The notes under the pieces were generated by a model, which ran no database searches, had not been told where the DNA came from, and was given only the letters and a program-made list of their open reading frames with translations. Shown piece by piece: positions 25,334 to 34,571 of a DNA stretch of 64,000 nucleotides. Source of the stretch: Solitalea longa (GTDB lineage: Bacteria; Bacteroidota; Bacteroidia; Sphingobacteriales; Sphingobacteriaceae); assembly GCF_002920915.1 (NCBI RefSeq), contig NZ_PQVF01000006.1, positions 1 through 64,000 on the forward strand, given 5' to 3'. Position numbers and translations under genes: made by a program. Numbering within the stretch: position 1 is the stretch's first letter; each line of letters begins with the position of its first letter.

Positions 25334-26214
25334 TGCCAACCTGGCAGGGCAAATCAAAAGGCAGCCAAACCGGTTACCGCATTTTTGTTTTTGTACTTAA
25401 AAAATTAGGACTGCATTCGTCATACTTCCTGCTGAGGTTTGTGGCGTTGTATTATTTCTTTTTTTCGTATAAATCATCTAAACCTTTATTTCAGTTTTTT
25501 AAGTATAGGTTAGGTTTTAAACTGCATAAAGCTATAACGAGCCTCTATCATAATTATTATCAATTCGGACAAAGTCTTATTGATAAAGTGGCGGCTATGG
25601 CTGGAATAGCCAACCAGTTTACCTTTCATTTTGATGGTGAAGAGCATTTGTTCGATATCATTGATCAAAATAGAGGAGGAATATTACTTAGTGCACATTT
25701 AGGAAATTGGGAAATCGCCGGGCACTTATTACAACGGCTGAATACCACTATCAACATCGTAATGTTTGATGGGGAGCACCAAAAGATAAAGGATTATCTA
25801 AAGGATGTGGTAGGTGAACGCAAGGTAAAGGTGATCGTTATTAAAAATGATATATCACACATTTACGCGATAAGTGAGGCTTTTAGAAATAATGAATTGG
25901 TGTGTATGCATGCCGATCGGTTTTTAGAAGGCAACAAAACCTTTACGCACTCTTTTTTAGGTAAAGATGCCCAGTTCCCAATGGGACCTTTTGTATTGGC
26001 CTCTAAATTTAAAGTTCCGGTTTCATACGTTTTTGCGGTAAAGGAAAGTAGTTCGCATTATCATTTCTTTGCAACCAAGGGTAATGATTATGCGCATGTT
26101 CCTAAAGCAGAAGTGATGAATACCATGCTTGGCGATTATGTAAATGGATTGGAGAACAAAGTGCACCAGTATCCACTGCAATGGTTTAATTACTATGATT
26201 TTTGGAAAAATTAA
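25333..26214 (+). CDS. Lysophospholipid acyltransferase-type protein (LpxL/HtrB-like)
   Basis: 293 residues, an N-terminal hydrophobic segment (about 28-50) and the LPLAT motif SAHLGNWEIAGHLL near 120, with HADRF and PLGPF-like (FPMGPFVLASKFKVPV) blocks further on. Proteins of this family transfer acyl groups from ACP to lipids at the inner membrane. In aryl polyene clusters a homologue is thought to attach the polyene acid to a lipid-like acceptor. Starts one base before the end of the ACP gene. Confidence 0.82.
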   Translation: MPTWQGKSKGSQTGYRIFVFVLKKLGLHSSYFLLRFVALYYFFFSYKSSKPLFQFFKYRLGFKLHKAITSLYHNYYQFGQSLIDKVAAMAGIANQFTFHFDGEEHLFDIIDQNRGGILLSAHLGNWEIAGHLLQRLNTTINIVMFDGEHQKIKDYLKDVVGERKVKVIVIKNDISHIYAISEAFRNNELVCMHADRFLEGNKTFTHSFLGKDAQFPMGPFVLASKFKVPVSYVFAVKESSSHYHFFATKGNDYAHVPKAEVMNTMLGDYVNGLENKVHQYPLQWFNYYDFWKN

Positions 26215-26216
26215 CA

Positions 26217-26636
26217 ATGAGTAATAACGCTGACATTATATCATTAATTCCACAGAGAGCACCATTTGTAATGGTTGATGAATTGTTGCTGACGGATGAG
26301 AAGTGTTCCCGCACCAAATTCTCTATTAATGCGGAGAACTTGTTTGTGGAAAATGGAAAATTCACCGAGCCTGGTTTAGTAGAGAATATAGCGCAAACAG
26401 CAGCTGCACGCGTTGGTTATATTGCCAATCAACTTCAACAAGCTGTTCCGGTAGGGTTTATTGGTGCAGTTAAAAATTTAGAAGTGTTCTCGCTGCCAAA
26501 TGTCAATGAAACGATAGAAACAGAAATTGCAATTGAAAATGAAGTGTTTAATGTGACGGTAATTTCTGGTAAGGTTTGGTGCAATGATGCGCTTTTAGCT
26601 CAATGCGAAATGAAAATCGTAATTAACCAGTCATAA
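26217..26636 (+). CDS. Hotdog-fold 3-hydroxyacyl-ACP dehydratase-like protein 1
   Basis: About 139 residues (ATG at 26217, 2 nt after the previous stop; an upstream TTG at 26202 lies inside the preceding gene). The opening IISLIPQRAPFVMVDELL is the FabZ/ApeP hotdog start, and NGKFTEPGLVENIAQTAAA replaces the usual GHFP.xPI.PG block, so the canonical His is absent at that place. It is probably the ApeP-like partner of the second hotdog protein at 35788. Confidence 0.78.
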   Translation: MSNNADIISLIPQRAPFVMVDELLLTDEKCSRTKFSINAENLFVENGKFTEPGLVENIAQTAAARVGYIANQLQQAVPVGFIGAVKNLEVFSLPNVNETIETEIAIENEVFNVTVISGKVWCNDALLAQCEMKIVINQS

Positions 26637-26646
26637 AAATTGAATT

Positions 26647-27297
26647 ATGAAAAAGCAGTTTTGCCTACTCTTGTTACTAGTGTTAAATACATTGTGCACC
26701 AATGCACAATCGTTTTCAGAGTTCCTTAATGATCCTTCAATAAAACTCACCTATTTGGGTATTGATTTTACTGAGGTTCGTTTAATGGGTGATGCTACCG
26801 CAAATACATATGAAATAAAAAACAAATATTTTGCATTAATAAATGATGTGGTGGTTAATGAATCACTTAAATACAATATTGCAAAAGCATTTCGTAAACC
26901 AAGCATTGTTAACAATTTAACATTTGTAACGGAGCATAATAAAGCTATTGATGCCGACAAACTTGTATCTCTCAATCAAGCGGATTATACCCGCTTAACA
27001 CCTGAAATGGTGCAGCAAGTTGTTGGCAACTATGATTTTGGAACCGAAAAAGGGATAGGACTAATGTTTGTCATGGAGGGTATGAATAAATCAATTGTTG
27101 CTGCAGCCATGTACGTGACATTTATTGATATGGAAACCCGCAAGGTGATCTTTAGTCAACGCATGGAGGGAAGTGCAGGAGGTTTCGGTTTTCGCAATTA
27201 TTGGGTTCACCCTGTTTATAGCGTGCTGAAAAATATAGATAGTTATGAGTTCGCCAATTGGAAACTTCAAAATAAAACTAAAAGAAATCAGCTTTAA
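26647..27297 (+). CDS. Exported protein of unknown function, tandem copy A
   Basis: 216 residues with a signal peptide (MKKQFCLLLLLVLNTLCTNAQ). No family recognised. It forms a tandem duplicate with the next gene: both share SF(S)(E/Q)FLN(D/N)PSIKLTYLGIDFTE, FVTEHNK.IDA and a C-terminal block KGIGLMFVMEsM...QRM.G.AGGFGFRNYW. No lipobox, so probably periplasmic. Its position between the dehydratase and thioesterase genes ties it to the pigment pathway, perhaps in trafficking or envelope attachment; that is inference. Confidence 0.75.
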   Translation: MKKQFCLLLLLVLNTLCTNAQSFSEFLNDPSIKLTYLGIDFTEVRLMGDATANTYEIKNKYFALINDVVVNESLKYNIAKAFRKPSIVNNLTFVTEHNKAIDADKLVSLNQADYTRLTPEMVQQVVGNYDFGTEKGIGLMFVMEGMNKSIVAAAMYVTFIDMETRKVIFSQRMEGSAGGFGFRNYWVHPVYSVLKNIDSYEFANWKLQNKTKRNQL

Positions 27298-27311
27298 AAC
27301 ATGATTGAATA

Positions 27312-27956
27312 ATGAAAAAGCAATTCTGCCTTCTCTTGTTATTAACGCTAAATGCGTTGTGTACTAATGCACAGTCGTTTTCTCAGTTCCTTAATAATCC
27401 ATCTATAAAACTCACTTACCTGGGTATTGACTTTACGGAGACCCGCTTGATCGGTGATCCCAAAACCTACTCTTGGGAGCTAAAAGATAAGCATTTCGGG
27501 GGGATCAATGAGGTTGTTGTCAAGGAGTCGGGTAATTACACTATTGCAAGCGCATTTCGTAGAAAAGAGCTGGTTAACAACTTAAGTTTTGTTACTGAAC
27601 ATAATAAATTAATTGACGCGGAGAAGATCATATCTTATGATGTTAGAGATACCATGCGCCTTTCCCGTGATCATATTCAAAGGATTATCGATTCCTATAA
27701 TTTTGGTAATGAAAAGGGGATAGGATTAATGTTCGTTATGGAAAGTATGTGTAAAACGACTGCAACGGGCTCATTCTACGTGGTATTGTTTGACATGGAA
27801 TCTAAGAAAAGGATACTTACCCAACGGATGGTAGGGGATGCAGGAGGTTTTGGTTTTCGCAACTATTGGGCTCGTACGGTTTACGAGATAATAAATGAGA
27901 TAGAAATGCATACGTACACAACGTGGCAAAACCGAAATCCGGAGATAGGAAAGTAA
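27312..27956 (+). CDS. Exported protein of unknown function, tandem copy B
   Basis: 214 residues, a duplicate of the preceding gene starting 14 nt after it. The signal peptide and first 45 residues are nearly the same (MKKQFCLLLLLTLNALCTNAQ), with many silent differences in the DNA, so the duplication is old and both copies look maintained. The middle diverges and the C-terminal GFGFRNYW block is retained. Function unknown. Confidence 0.75.
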   Translation: MKKQFCLLLLLTLNALCTNAQSFSQFLNNPSIKLTYLGIDFTETRLIGDPKTYSWELKDKHFGGINEVVVKESGNYTIASAFRRKELVNNLSFVTEHNKLIDAEKIISYDVRDTMRLSRDHIQRIIDSYNFGNEKGIGLMFVMESMCKTTATGSFYVVLFDMESKKRILTQRMVGDAGGFGFRNYWARTVYEIINEIEMHTYTTWQNRNPEIGK

Positions 27957-28001
27957 AGCATTTAATGGGTGCTTTGCCTGATAATTTGATATTGATGTTG
28001 A

Positions 28002-28430
28002 ATGATGAGTACGATTTTAAGTGAAAGAACTGAGGTGAGAATTCGTTTCAATGAAGCGGATCCTTTGGGCATTGTTTGGCATGGGCATTATATTCAATAT
28101 TTTGAAGACGGAAGAGAAGCCTTTGGCAAAAAATATGGTCTAGGCTATCTCAATTATTTCGATCAGGGCTATGTTGTACCCATTGTAAACGTAAACTGCG
28201 ATTATAAGCGTTCGTTACGTTACGGCGAAAGTGTAATTGTAGAAACAATATATGAGAACTGTGCTGCAGCTAAAATTAAATTTAATTACAAGCTATACAG
28301 CACTGTTTCAGGAGAAATGGTGGCCTCGGGTTCTACGGTTCAGGTTTTCTTGGAGAAAGAATCATCAGCATTGCAACTAACTGTTCCATTGTTTTTTGAG
28401 CAATGGAAAGAAAAATGGGGGATTAAATAG
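28002..28430 (+). CDS. Acyl-CoA/ACP thioesterase (4-hydroxybenzoyl-CoA thioesterase-like)
   Basis: 142-residue hotdog protein with the signature FNEADPLGIVWHGHYIQYFEDGREAF, in which the Asp is the expected catalytic residue. It would release the finished polyene acid or clear stalled chains. Starts after a 45-nt gap; stop is 2 nt before the following ketosynthase. Confidence 0.88.
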   Translation: MMSTILSERTEVRIRFNEADPLGIVWHGHYIQYFEDGREAFGKKYGLGYLNYFDQGYVVPIVNVNCDYKRSLRYGESVIVETIYENCAAAKIKFNYKLYSTVSGEMVASGSTVQVFLEKESSALQLTVPLFFEQWKEKWGIK

Positions 28431-28432
28431 TC

Positions 28433-29569
28433 GTGGCCAGGGTTTTTGTTGTTGCTGATAATATGCTCACACCAATGGGCAGCACTTCTTTCCAAAATTT
28501 TGAGGGAATGAAGGCTGGTATTAATGGTGTTAGAATTCATGATAACCCCACTCTTTCAAATGTCCCCTTTTGTGCTTCTGTTTTTTCCGATCAATCGCTA
28601 TTCAATCTTCCTAACTATACAAAGTTTGAACAGTTATTGATCAATTCCATTCAGGAAGCAGTTAGTAAAACAACTATCAGTCTTAACGATCCCGAAACCA
28701 TTCTTATTCTTTCATCAACAAAAGGGAATATCAGTTTAGTTGAAACTGAACCGTATACCCATGAGTTGAGAAAAAGGATTTCATTGCATCACTCAGCGGC
28801 TTTAGTAGCTGATCATTTCAATGCCATCAATAAACCAGTTGTGGTTTCTAATGCTTGTATATCGGGTCTTGCGGCTATGCTGGTTGCTAAGCGTTTGATC
28901 GATTCGGGAAGATACAAGAACGCAATAGTTGCCGGCGCCGATGTGATCTCCAGGTTTGTTCTTTCAGGTTTTCAATCGTTTCAGGCAGTAAGTGAGAGTT
29001 TATGCAAACCATTCGACCAAAACCGTAAGGGAATCAATTTAGGCGAAGGTGCAGCAACCATTATTCTTACTTCCAACCCTAAACATATTCATGATCAGGA
29101 GCAGATTGTATTGGAAGCTGGAGCCATCAGTAATGATGCAAACCATATTTCGGGCCCATCACGAACCGGTGAAGAACTGAATATTGCTATACAACGAAGC
29201 ATGCAAATGGCTGGTATTAAAGCGGAAGATATCGACTGGATCTCAACGCACGGTACAGCCACTATTTATAATGATGAAATGGAGGCAAAGGCTATTGCTC
29301 TTGCTCAATTGCAACATAAACCATTAAACAGTTTAAAAGGGTTTTTCGGTCACACGCTGGGTGCAGCAGGATTGCTTGAATCAGTGGCCGGAATTTATAG
29401 TTTAAAAACCAATACAATATTACCAACACCGGGCTTTGAGACTTTAGGAGTTTCTGCTTCGGTAAATGTTATTAAAGAACCTGTACAGATGCCACTGAAC
29501 AGATTCTTAAAAACAGCCTCCGGATTTGGTGGCTGTAATGCAGCATTAATATTTAGTAAACAGCGTTAA
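28433..29569 (+). CDS. Beta-ketoacyl-ACP synthase, catalytic, second copy
   Basis: 378 residues, GTG start. Catalytic Cys142 (SNACISGLAAML), His in ISTHGTATIYND and His in KGFFGHTLGAAG are all present, so it should be active, though the N-terminal part is shorter and more divergent than in the copy at 23842. It probably corresponds to the ApeR-type ketosynthase of aryl polyene clusters. Confidence 0.88.
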   Translation: MARVFVVADNMLTPMGSTSFQNFEGMKAGINGVRIHDNPTLSNVPFCASVFSDQSLFNLPNYTKFEQLLINSIQEAVSKTTISLNDPETILILSSTKGNISLVETEPYTHELRKRISLHHSAALVADHFNAINKPVVVSNACISGLAAMLVAKRLIDSGRYKNAIVAGADVISRFVLSGFQSFQAVSESLCKPFDQNRKGINLGEGAATIILTSNPKHIHDQEQIVLEAGAISNDANHISGPSRTGEELNIAIQRSMQMAGIKAEDIDWISTHGTATIYNDEMEAKAIALAQLQHKPLNSLKGFFGHTLGAAGLLESVAGIYSLKTNTILPTPGFETLGVSASVNVIKEPVQMPLNRFLKTASGFGGCNAALIFSKQR

Positions 29570-29592
29570 AGGCAATTTATAACAAACCTAAA

Positions 29593-30663
29593 ATGACTTT
29601 TTTTAGTAAGGATAAGAAATCGGCTTTGCAAGCCATAGAAACCGCTCAGTGGATCGCATTTGCTCCGGTAGTTTTTCAGGCCACCCGGATATTACGTAAT
29701 TCAGGGATCCTTTTAGCGGTGCAGGAAAGTAAATCGGCAGGGTTAACGCTCGAAGAAATTGTTGAGAAAGTGAATTTGCCTCATTACGGCGTTCGGGTTT
29801 TATTGGAGTCGGGCTTGGGCATTGGCTTGGTTACCGTTAATGATCAGAAATATCGATTGACTAAAACCGGCCACTTTATCTTAAATGATGAACTAACCAA
29901 AGCCAATCTGGATTTTATTCATGATGTATGCTACCAGGGACTTTTTCACCTGGATAAAAGTATTGAAAACGGGAAACCTGAAGGATTGAAAGTATTTGGT
30001 GAATGGCCAACAATTTATGAAGGTCTTTCACAATTGCCTCAACATGTTCAAAAAAGTTGGTTTGGGTTCGATCATTATTATTCCGATACCGCTTTCCCGG
30101 TGGTATTGCCTCATGTATTCAAAAACGGTACAAAAAAAATAATCGATATCGGTGGAAATACCGGAAAATGGGCTGTAGCATGTGCTAAACATTCGGCAGA
30201 TGCGCAGGTAACTATTTTAGATCTGCCGGGTCAGTTAAATGTTGCTAAGGCGAAAATTGAACAATTAGGTTTTGCCGATCGTGTATCTTTTCAGGCGGTA
30301 AATATTCTGGATGAAACGCAGCAGTTTCCTAAAGGCCACGATGCCATTTGGATGAGCCAGTTTTTGGATTGCTTTTCAGACGCCGAAATAGTTTCTATTC
30401 TAAAAAGATGTCACGAAGCCATTGATGAAAATGGTTATGTATTCATTCTGGAAACATTTTGGGATCTGCAACGCTTTGAAGCCTCGGCATTCTCTTTACA
30501 ACAAACCTCACTTTACTTTACTGCAATGGCAAATGGTAATAGTCAGATGTACCATTCAGATGTCTTTAAAAAATGTGTGTATGAGGCAGGTTTCGAGGTT
30601 GTGGAGCAAATAGATAATATTGGCGTAAGTCATACGCTGTTAAAATGTAAAAAACGACAATAA
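29593..30663 (+). CDS. SAM-dependent O-methyltransferase
   Basis: 356 residues of the dimeric O-methyltransferase family: an N-terminal winged-helix-like dimerisation part (LTLEEIVEKVNLPHYGVRVLLE) and a Rossmann domain with the SAM motif IIDIGGNTGKWAVACA (about 181-196) and DLPGQLNVA. A likely substrate is the p-hydroxy or a later-added hydroxy group of the aryl head, giving methoxylated pigment; substrate inferred from cluster context. Confidence 0.85.
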   Translation: MTFFSKDKKSALQAIETAQWIAFAPVVFQATRILRNSGILLAVQESKSAGLTLEEIVEKVNLPHYGVRVLLESGLGIGLVTVNDQKYRLTKTGHFILNDELTKANLDFIHDVCYQGLFHLDKSIENGKPEGLKVFGEWPTIYEGLSQLPQHVQKSWFGFDHYYSDTAFPVVLPHVFKNGTKKIIDIGGNTGKWAVACAKHSADAQVTILDLPGQLNVAKAKIEQLGFADRVSFQAVNILDETQQFPKGHDAIWMSQFLDCFSDAEIVSILKRCHEAIDENGYVFILETFWDLQRFEASAFSLQQTSLYFTAMANGNSQMYHSDVFKKCVYEAGFEVVEQIDNIGVSHTLLKCKKRQ

Positions 30664-30671
30664 TAGCTGAA

Positions 30672-31271
30672 TTGACCGCTGAGCATTACATAAAAGAAAG
30701 TTGTCTGATCACAGCAGCCGGCATTTTCAAAAATGATGAATTGATCTTTGATAATGAGGGGCTTCAACCATCAGAATTCCTGCTTGCTGCATACAAGGGG
30801 CTTAATCTCCATTATCCTAAATTTTACAAAATGGATGTGTTGAGCAAATTGGGTTGGTTATGTGCTGAGGTGTTGCTGCAAAATGGAAGTTTAAGTGCAT
30901 ATCAGCCGGAAGAAATAGCAGTGATCACAGCTAATTCAAATGCAAGTTTAAGCGCTGATTTAAACTATGCTGAAACGATCAGCTCAATCGCCAGCCCAGC
31001 ATTATTTGTGTACACCTTGCCAAGTATTGTTATCGGAGAGATCTGCATCCGACATGGCATTAAAGGAGAAAATACCTTTTTTGTTATGGATAAGTTTGAT
31101 GCTGATTTTATGGTTGAGTATGTATCGGGCTTAATGGATGGTCAAACCACCAACGCCTGTATCTGCGGCTGGATAGAAGCATTGGGCGATGATGCAAAGG
31201 CTGTTTTATATTTAATTGAAAAGAAGGAAACTTCAAGAGAGTTTACAGTAACCGAACTAAATAAAGATTAA
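30672..31271 (+). CDS. Short ketosynthase-like protein without active-site Cys
   Basis: 199 residues, TTG start 8 nt after the methyltransferase. The pattern resembles the N-terminal half of a thiolase-fold ketosynthase (EEIAVITANSNASLSADLNYAE, then LPSIVIGEICIRHGIKGEN), but the segment where the nucleophile should be reads FFVMDKFDADFMVEYV, with no Cys, and the C-terminal half with both His residues is missing. It is likely a non-catalytic partner or scaffold, not a pseudogene: the frame is intact and closely packed. Confidence 0.65.
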   Translation: MTAEHYIKESCLITAAGIFKNDELIFDNEGLQPSEFLLAAYKGLNLHYPKFYKMDVLSKLGWLCAEVLLQNGSLSAYQPEEIAVITANSNASLSADLNYAETISSIASPALFVYTLPSIVIGEICIRHGIKGENTFFVMDKFDADFMVEYVSGLMDGQTTNACICGWIEALGDDAKAVLYLIEKKETSREFTVTELNKD

Positions 31272-31277
31272 TTACAA

Positions 31278-31532
31278 ATGGATAAGTTAATATTAGAGCT
31301 TAAAGAGCACATTATTGAGCAGTTGAACTTACAGGATTTAACTCCTGCAGATATTGGGGATGATGAACCTTTATTCGTTGAAGGATTGGCTTTAGATTCA
31401 ATTGATGCGTTAGAACTTATTGTGTTATTGCAACAACAATATGGTATCAAATTATCAAAGGCCGAAGATGGCCCTAAAGTTTTTGCTTCGGTAAAAACCA
31501 TGGCTGAATACATTACTGCAAATAAAGCTTAG
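31278..31532 (+). CDS. Acyl carrier protein 2
   Basis: 84 residues, phosphopantetheine Ser in GLALDSIDALELIVLL. It is acidic and four-helical in pattern. It sits between the Cys-less ketosynthase fragment and the third catalytic ketosynthase, so the cluster has two carrier proteins, as in aryl polyene clusters (ApeE/ApeF). Confidence 0.92.
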   Translation: MDKLILELKEHIIEQLNLQDLTPADIGDDEPLFVEGLALDSIDALELIVLLQQQYGIKLSKAEDGPKVFASVKTMAEYITANKA

Positions 31533-31550
31533 AAGAGATAATTCATTAGC

Positions 31551-32747
31551 ATGACTGAGGTTTATGTTGCTGGCTTAGGCATTATTTCGGCTATTGGCAC
31601 ATCGGTAAACGAGACGTTAAGCTCATTTGAGCAACATCGTACGGGTATTGATGATATTCGCTTTTTAGATACTATCTATAGAGGTCAATTGCCAGTGGCT
31701 GAAGTAAAATTGAGTAATGATCAACTTTCAGCACTCTCAGGGTTGCCGGAAAATGTAAGCCGAACCGCCTTATTGAGTACGGTTGCCGCTAAAGAAGCAT
31801 GGGTTGATGCAGGGATCGGATCTCCTTCTAAATTCAGAACGGGTTTTATTTCGGCCAATAGTGTGGGCGGAATGGATAAAAGTGAAAACTTTTTTATTGA
31901 TTTTCTGAAAGATGCAGGCAGCGGTGATTTAAATGATGTTAAGCATCACGAATGCGGCAGCATAACCGAACTTACAGCTGATTCTTTAGGTATTAGCGAC
32001 CATATCAGTACCATTAGCACAGCATGTTCCTCTTCCGCCAATGCCATTTTTATGGCTGCCCGTTTAATCAAGCATAACCTGTTAGATGTGGTGGTTGCCG
32101 GAGGATGTGATTCAATGGCTAAGTTCACCCTAAACGGATTTAACACTTTACAGATTTTGGATGAGGAGCATTGTAAACCCTTTGACGAAAATCGTAGAGG
32201 ATTGAATTTGGGAGAAGGAGCGGGTTATGTGGTATTGGTTTCGGAGAAAGTAGTTCAGCAGCTTCATAAAAAGCCATATTGCAAACTCAGCGGTTATAAC
32301 AATGCTAATGATGCCTATCACCAAACTGCTTCATCACCCGATGGTACAGGGTCTTATCTGGCCATGAAAGGAGCCTTGGAAAAGGCCGGTTTGCAACCCG
32401 AGGACATTGATTACATCAATTTGCACGGAACCGGAACCCAAAATAATGATCATGCAGAAAGTACAGCTATAAGCAGGCTGTTTTCTTCAAAAGTTCCCAA
32501 AATGAGTTCCACTAAATCATTTACCGGGCATACATTGGGTGCTAGCGGAGCCATTGAGGCTGTTTTATCGGTATTGGCAATAGAGAAAGAAATTATCTAT
32601 CCTAATGCTAATCATACAACCACTATGAAAGAGTTCGGATATACTCCCGTGAAGGTCTTTCTTAAAAATCAGCAGGTAAAACATGTATTGTCAAATTCCT
32701 TTGGTTTTGGCGGAAATTGTTCATCATTAATTTTTTCAAAGATTTAA
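31551..32747 (+). CDS. Beta-ketoacyl-ACP synthase, catalytic, third copy
   Basis: 398 residues. C159 in ISTACSSSANAIF, His in INLHGTGTQNND and His in KSFTGHTLGASGAIE complete the triad. The next gene, one base downstream, is a Cys-less homologue; this side-by-side order is that of ketosynthase/chain-length-factor pairs such as ApeO-ApeC. The pair probably makes the iterative elongation heterodimer. Confidence 0.9.
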   Translation: MTEVYVAGLGIISAIGTSVNETLSSFEQHRTGIDDIRFLDTIYRGQLPVAEVKLSNDQLSALSGLPENVSRTALLSTVAAKEAWVDAGIGSPSKFRTGFISANSVGGMDKSENFFIDFLKDAGSGDLNDVKHHECGSITELTADSLGISDHISTISTACSSSANAIFMAARLIKHNLLDVVVAGGCDSMAKFTLNGFNTLQILDEEHCKPFDENRRGLNLGEGAGYVVLVSEKVVQQLHKKPYCKLSGYNNANDAYHQTASSPDGTGSYLAMKGALEKAGLQPEDIDYINLHGTGTQNNDHAESTAISRLFSSKVPKMSSTKSFTGHTLGASGAIEAVLSVLAIEKEIIYPNANHTTTMKEFGYTPVKVFLKNQQVKHVLSNSFGFGGNCSSLIFSKI

Positions 32748-32748
32748 G

Positions 32749-33804
32749 ATGAAGATCTATATACGTGCCACCGAAAGCATTTCTCCTCAGCTGAGCTTTG
32801 GAAATGAAGGATTATTAGCCGATTTACAGGTGTATGAAGCTAATCGTTTGAGCTGCCTGGAACCCGATTATAAATCATTGATCGATCCAAAACAGATCAG
32901 AAGAATGAGCCGGGTGATTAAAATGGGGGTTGCCAGTGCGTTGGGCTGCTTAAAAAAGGCAGATGTAGAGGTGCCTGATGCCATTATCACCGGAACTGCT
33001 TACGGTTGTTTAGAAGATACATCTTCTTTTTTAACCAAATTGGTTAACCAGAATGAAGAAATGCTTACCCCAACAGCCTTTATTCAGTCAACTCATAATA
33101 CAATTGGTGCACAGATAGCACTATTGCTGAAATGCCATAACTATAACAATACTTACGTTCATCGCGGTTTTTCCTTTGAAAATGCACTGTTAGACGCCAT
33201 TCTGCTGTTAAAAGAACAGAGTGCTGAAAACGTATTGGTGGGTGGAGTTGATGAACTAACCGATACGAGCTTTCAGATATTGAACCGTTTTGGCTTTTTT
33301 AAACAGGCCTTTACCAATGAGCTATATAATGCTCCTTCAAAAGGTAGCATTGCCGGTGAAGGTGCATCGTTTGTTTTGCTTGCCAACCAACCTGGCAATA
33401 ATGATAATGCTGTTTTAGAAGCCGTTTCTACATTTTATAAACCTGCCACAATTGAAGAGTCACAAGAGAAGATCAACAGATTTTTACTGGATAATGATCT
33501 GTCTCCAAATGATATAGACGTGGTTATTACCGGAAGAAATGGTGATGAGACGAATGATGTTGTTTATGATCAATTAATGTCGGGGATGTTCAGAAACAAA
33601 ACGGAGGTTTGTTTTAAGCATTTATGTGGTGAATATCCAACAGCCAGTTCCTTCGCTTTATGGATGGCGGCATCAATCATAAAAAAGCAAAAAGTTGATA
33701 AAAAGTTGATTCACCATGGAGAAGATGTGATCCCCCAAAGGATTCTTATTTACAATCATTCACAAGGAATCCATCATTCATTAATGTTGATTAGCGGATG
33801 TTAA
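32749..33804 (+). CDS. Chain-length-factor-like ketosynthase homologue
   Basis: 351 residues, begins one base after the catalytic ketosynthase. The fold markers are retained (VITGTAYGCLEDT, FIQSTHNTIGAQIAL, NVLVGGVDELTD, SIAGEGASFVLL), but the nucleophile position reads VHRGFSFENALLDAI, where Gly replaces Cys. The His motifs are also lost. This is what is expected for a chain-length factor that pairs with the preceding subunit and sets polyene length. It overlaps the deacetylase gene by 7 nt. Confidence 0.8.
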   Translation: MKIYIRATESISPQLSFGNEGLLADLQVYEANRLSCLEPDYKSLIDPKQIRRMSRVIKMGVASALGCLKKADVEVPDAIITGTAYGCLEDTSSFLTKLVNQNEEMLTPTAFIQSTHNTIGAQIALLLKCHNYNNTYVHRGFSFENALLDAILLLKEQSAENVLVGGVDELTDTSFQILNRFGFFKQAFTNELYNAPSKGSIAGEGASFVLLANQPGNNDNAVLEAVSTFYKPATIEESQEKINRFLLDNDLSPNDIDVVITGRNGDETNDVVYDQLMSGMFRNKTEVCFKHLCGEYPTASSFALWMAASIIKKQKVDKKLIHHGEDVIPQRILIYNHSQGIHHSLMLISGC

Positions 33805-34571
33805 AGTTTAAGAACGTAAATATCGTTTTTGGAGTTCTTTTACTGACTCTGATTGCCACCGGACTGGTTGGCAAGTTTAACTTTTGGCTCATCGGATGTC
33901 TTGTTCTGCTCTACTCTGTCATTGTTTTTTACGGAGTTTACTTTATTCAATCCAACTTTTTTATACCGGTTTATTGTTCAGCAAATACAACCAGTAAAGA
34001 GATCGCGCTAACGTTTGATGATGGCCCCTCAGAGGAACATACACGACAAATAGCAGAATTTTTACAGCAAAATAATATACAGGCCACTTTTTTTTGCATC
34101 GGTCGTCGTATAAATGAAAATGAGGAGCTTTTAAAAGAGCTGCATAAGAAGGGACATTTAATAGGCAATCATTCGTATTCACATCACTTTTGGTTTGATC
34201 TGTTTTCTACGGATAAAATGCTCGATGATTTGAATAAGACCGATGAACAGGTAAAGAGAATAATAGGCTTACAACCCAAATTATTCAGGCCGCCTTACGG
34301 GGTTATCAATCCCAATTTAACAAAGGCCATTAAAAAAGGAAATTATGATACCGTTGGATGGAACGTTCGTTCGTACGATACGGTTATTACAGATAAGAAT
34401 AAGTTGTTGGCAAAACTGACAACCGCATTGAAACCCGGAGCGGTTTTTTTATTACATGATACCTGCAAAATAACATTGGAGGTGCTGCCTGAGTTTGTAA
34501 AAACAGCGAAGAAGCAAGGGTACAAATTTGTTAGAGTTGATAAATTATTTAAAATAAAAGGATATGCGTAA
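33798..34571 (+). CDS. Polysaccharide deacetylase (NodB domain), membrane-anchored
   Basis: 257 residues. Two N-terminal hydrophobic segments (about 8-24 and 27-48), then a CE4/NodB domain with all main motifs: LTFDDGPSEEHT, GNHSYSHHFWF (His pair for metal), RPPYG and the final LLHDT. Such enzymes remove N- or O-acetyl groups from glycans. In this cluster it may act on a sugar or lipid acceptor of the pigment. It overlaps both neighbours by 7-8 nt, so it belongs to the operon. Confidence 0.85.
   Translation: MLKFKNVNIVFGVLLLTLIATGLVGKFNFWLIGCLVLLYSVIVFYGVYFIQSNFFIPVYCSANTTSKEIALTFDDGPSEEHTRQIAEFLQQNNIQATFFCIGRRINENEELLKELHKKGHLIGNHSYSHHFWFDLFSTDKMLDDLNKTDEQVKRIIGLQPKLFRPPYGVINPNLTKAIKKGNYDTVGWNVRSYDTVITDKNKLLAKLTTALKPGAVFLLHDTCKITLEVLPEFVKTAKKQGYKFVRVDKLFKIKGYA

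Noticed and set aside
23042-33804. Primary fatty-acid synthesis operon
   Set aside because: Two ACPs, three active ketosynthases plus two inactive homologues, a thioesterase, a CrtI-like oxidase and MMPL export fit an aryl polyene cluster; fabD, fabH and acc genes are missing.
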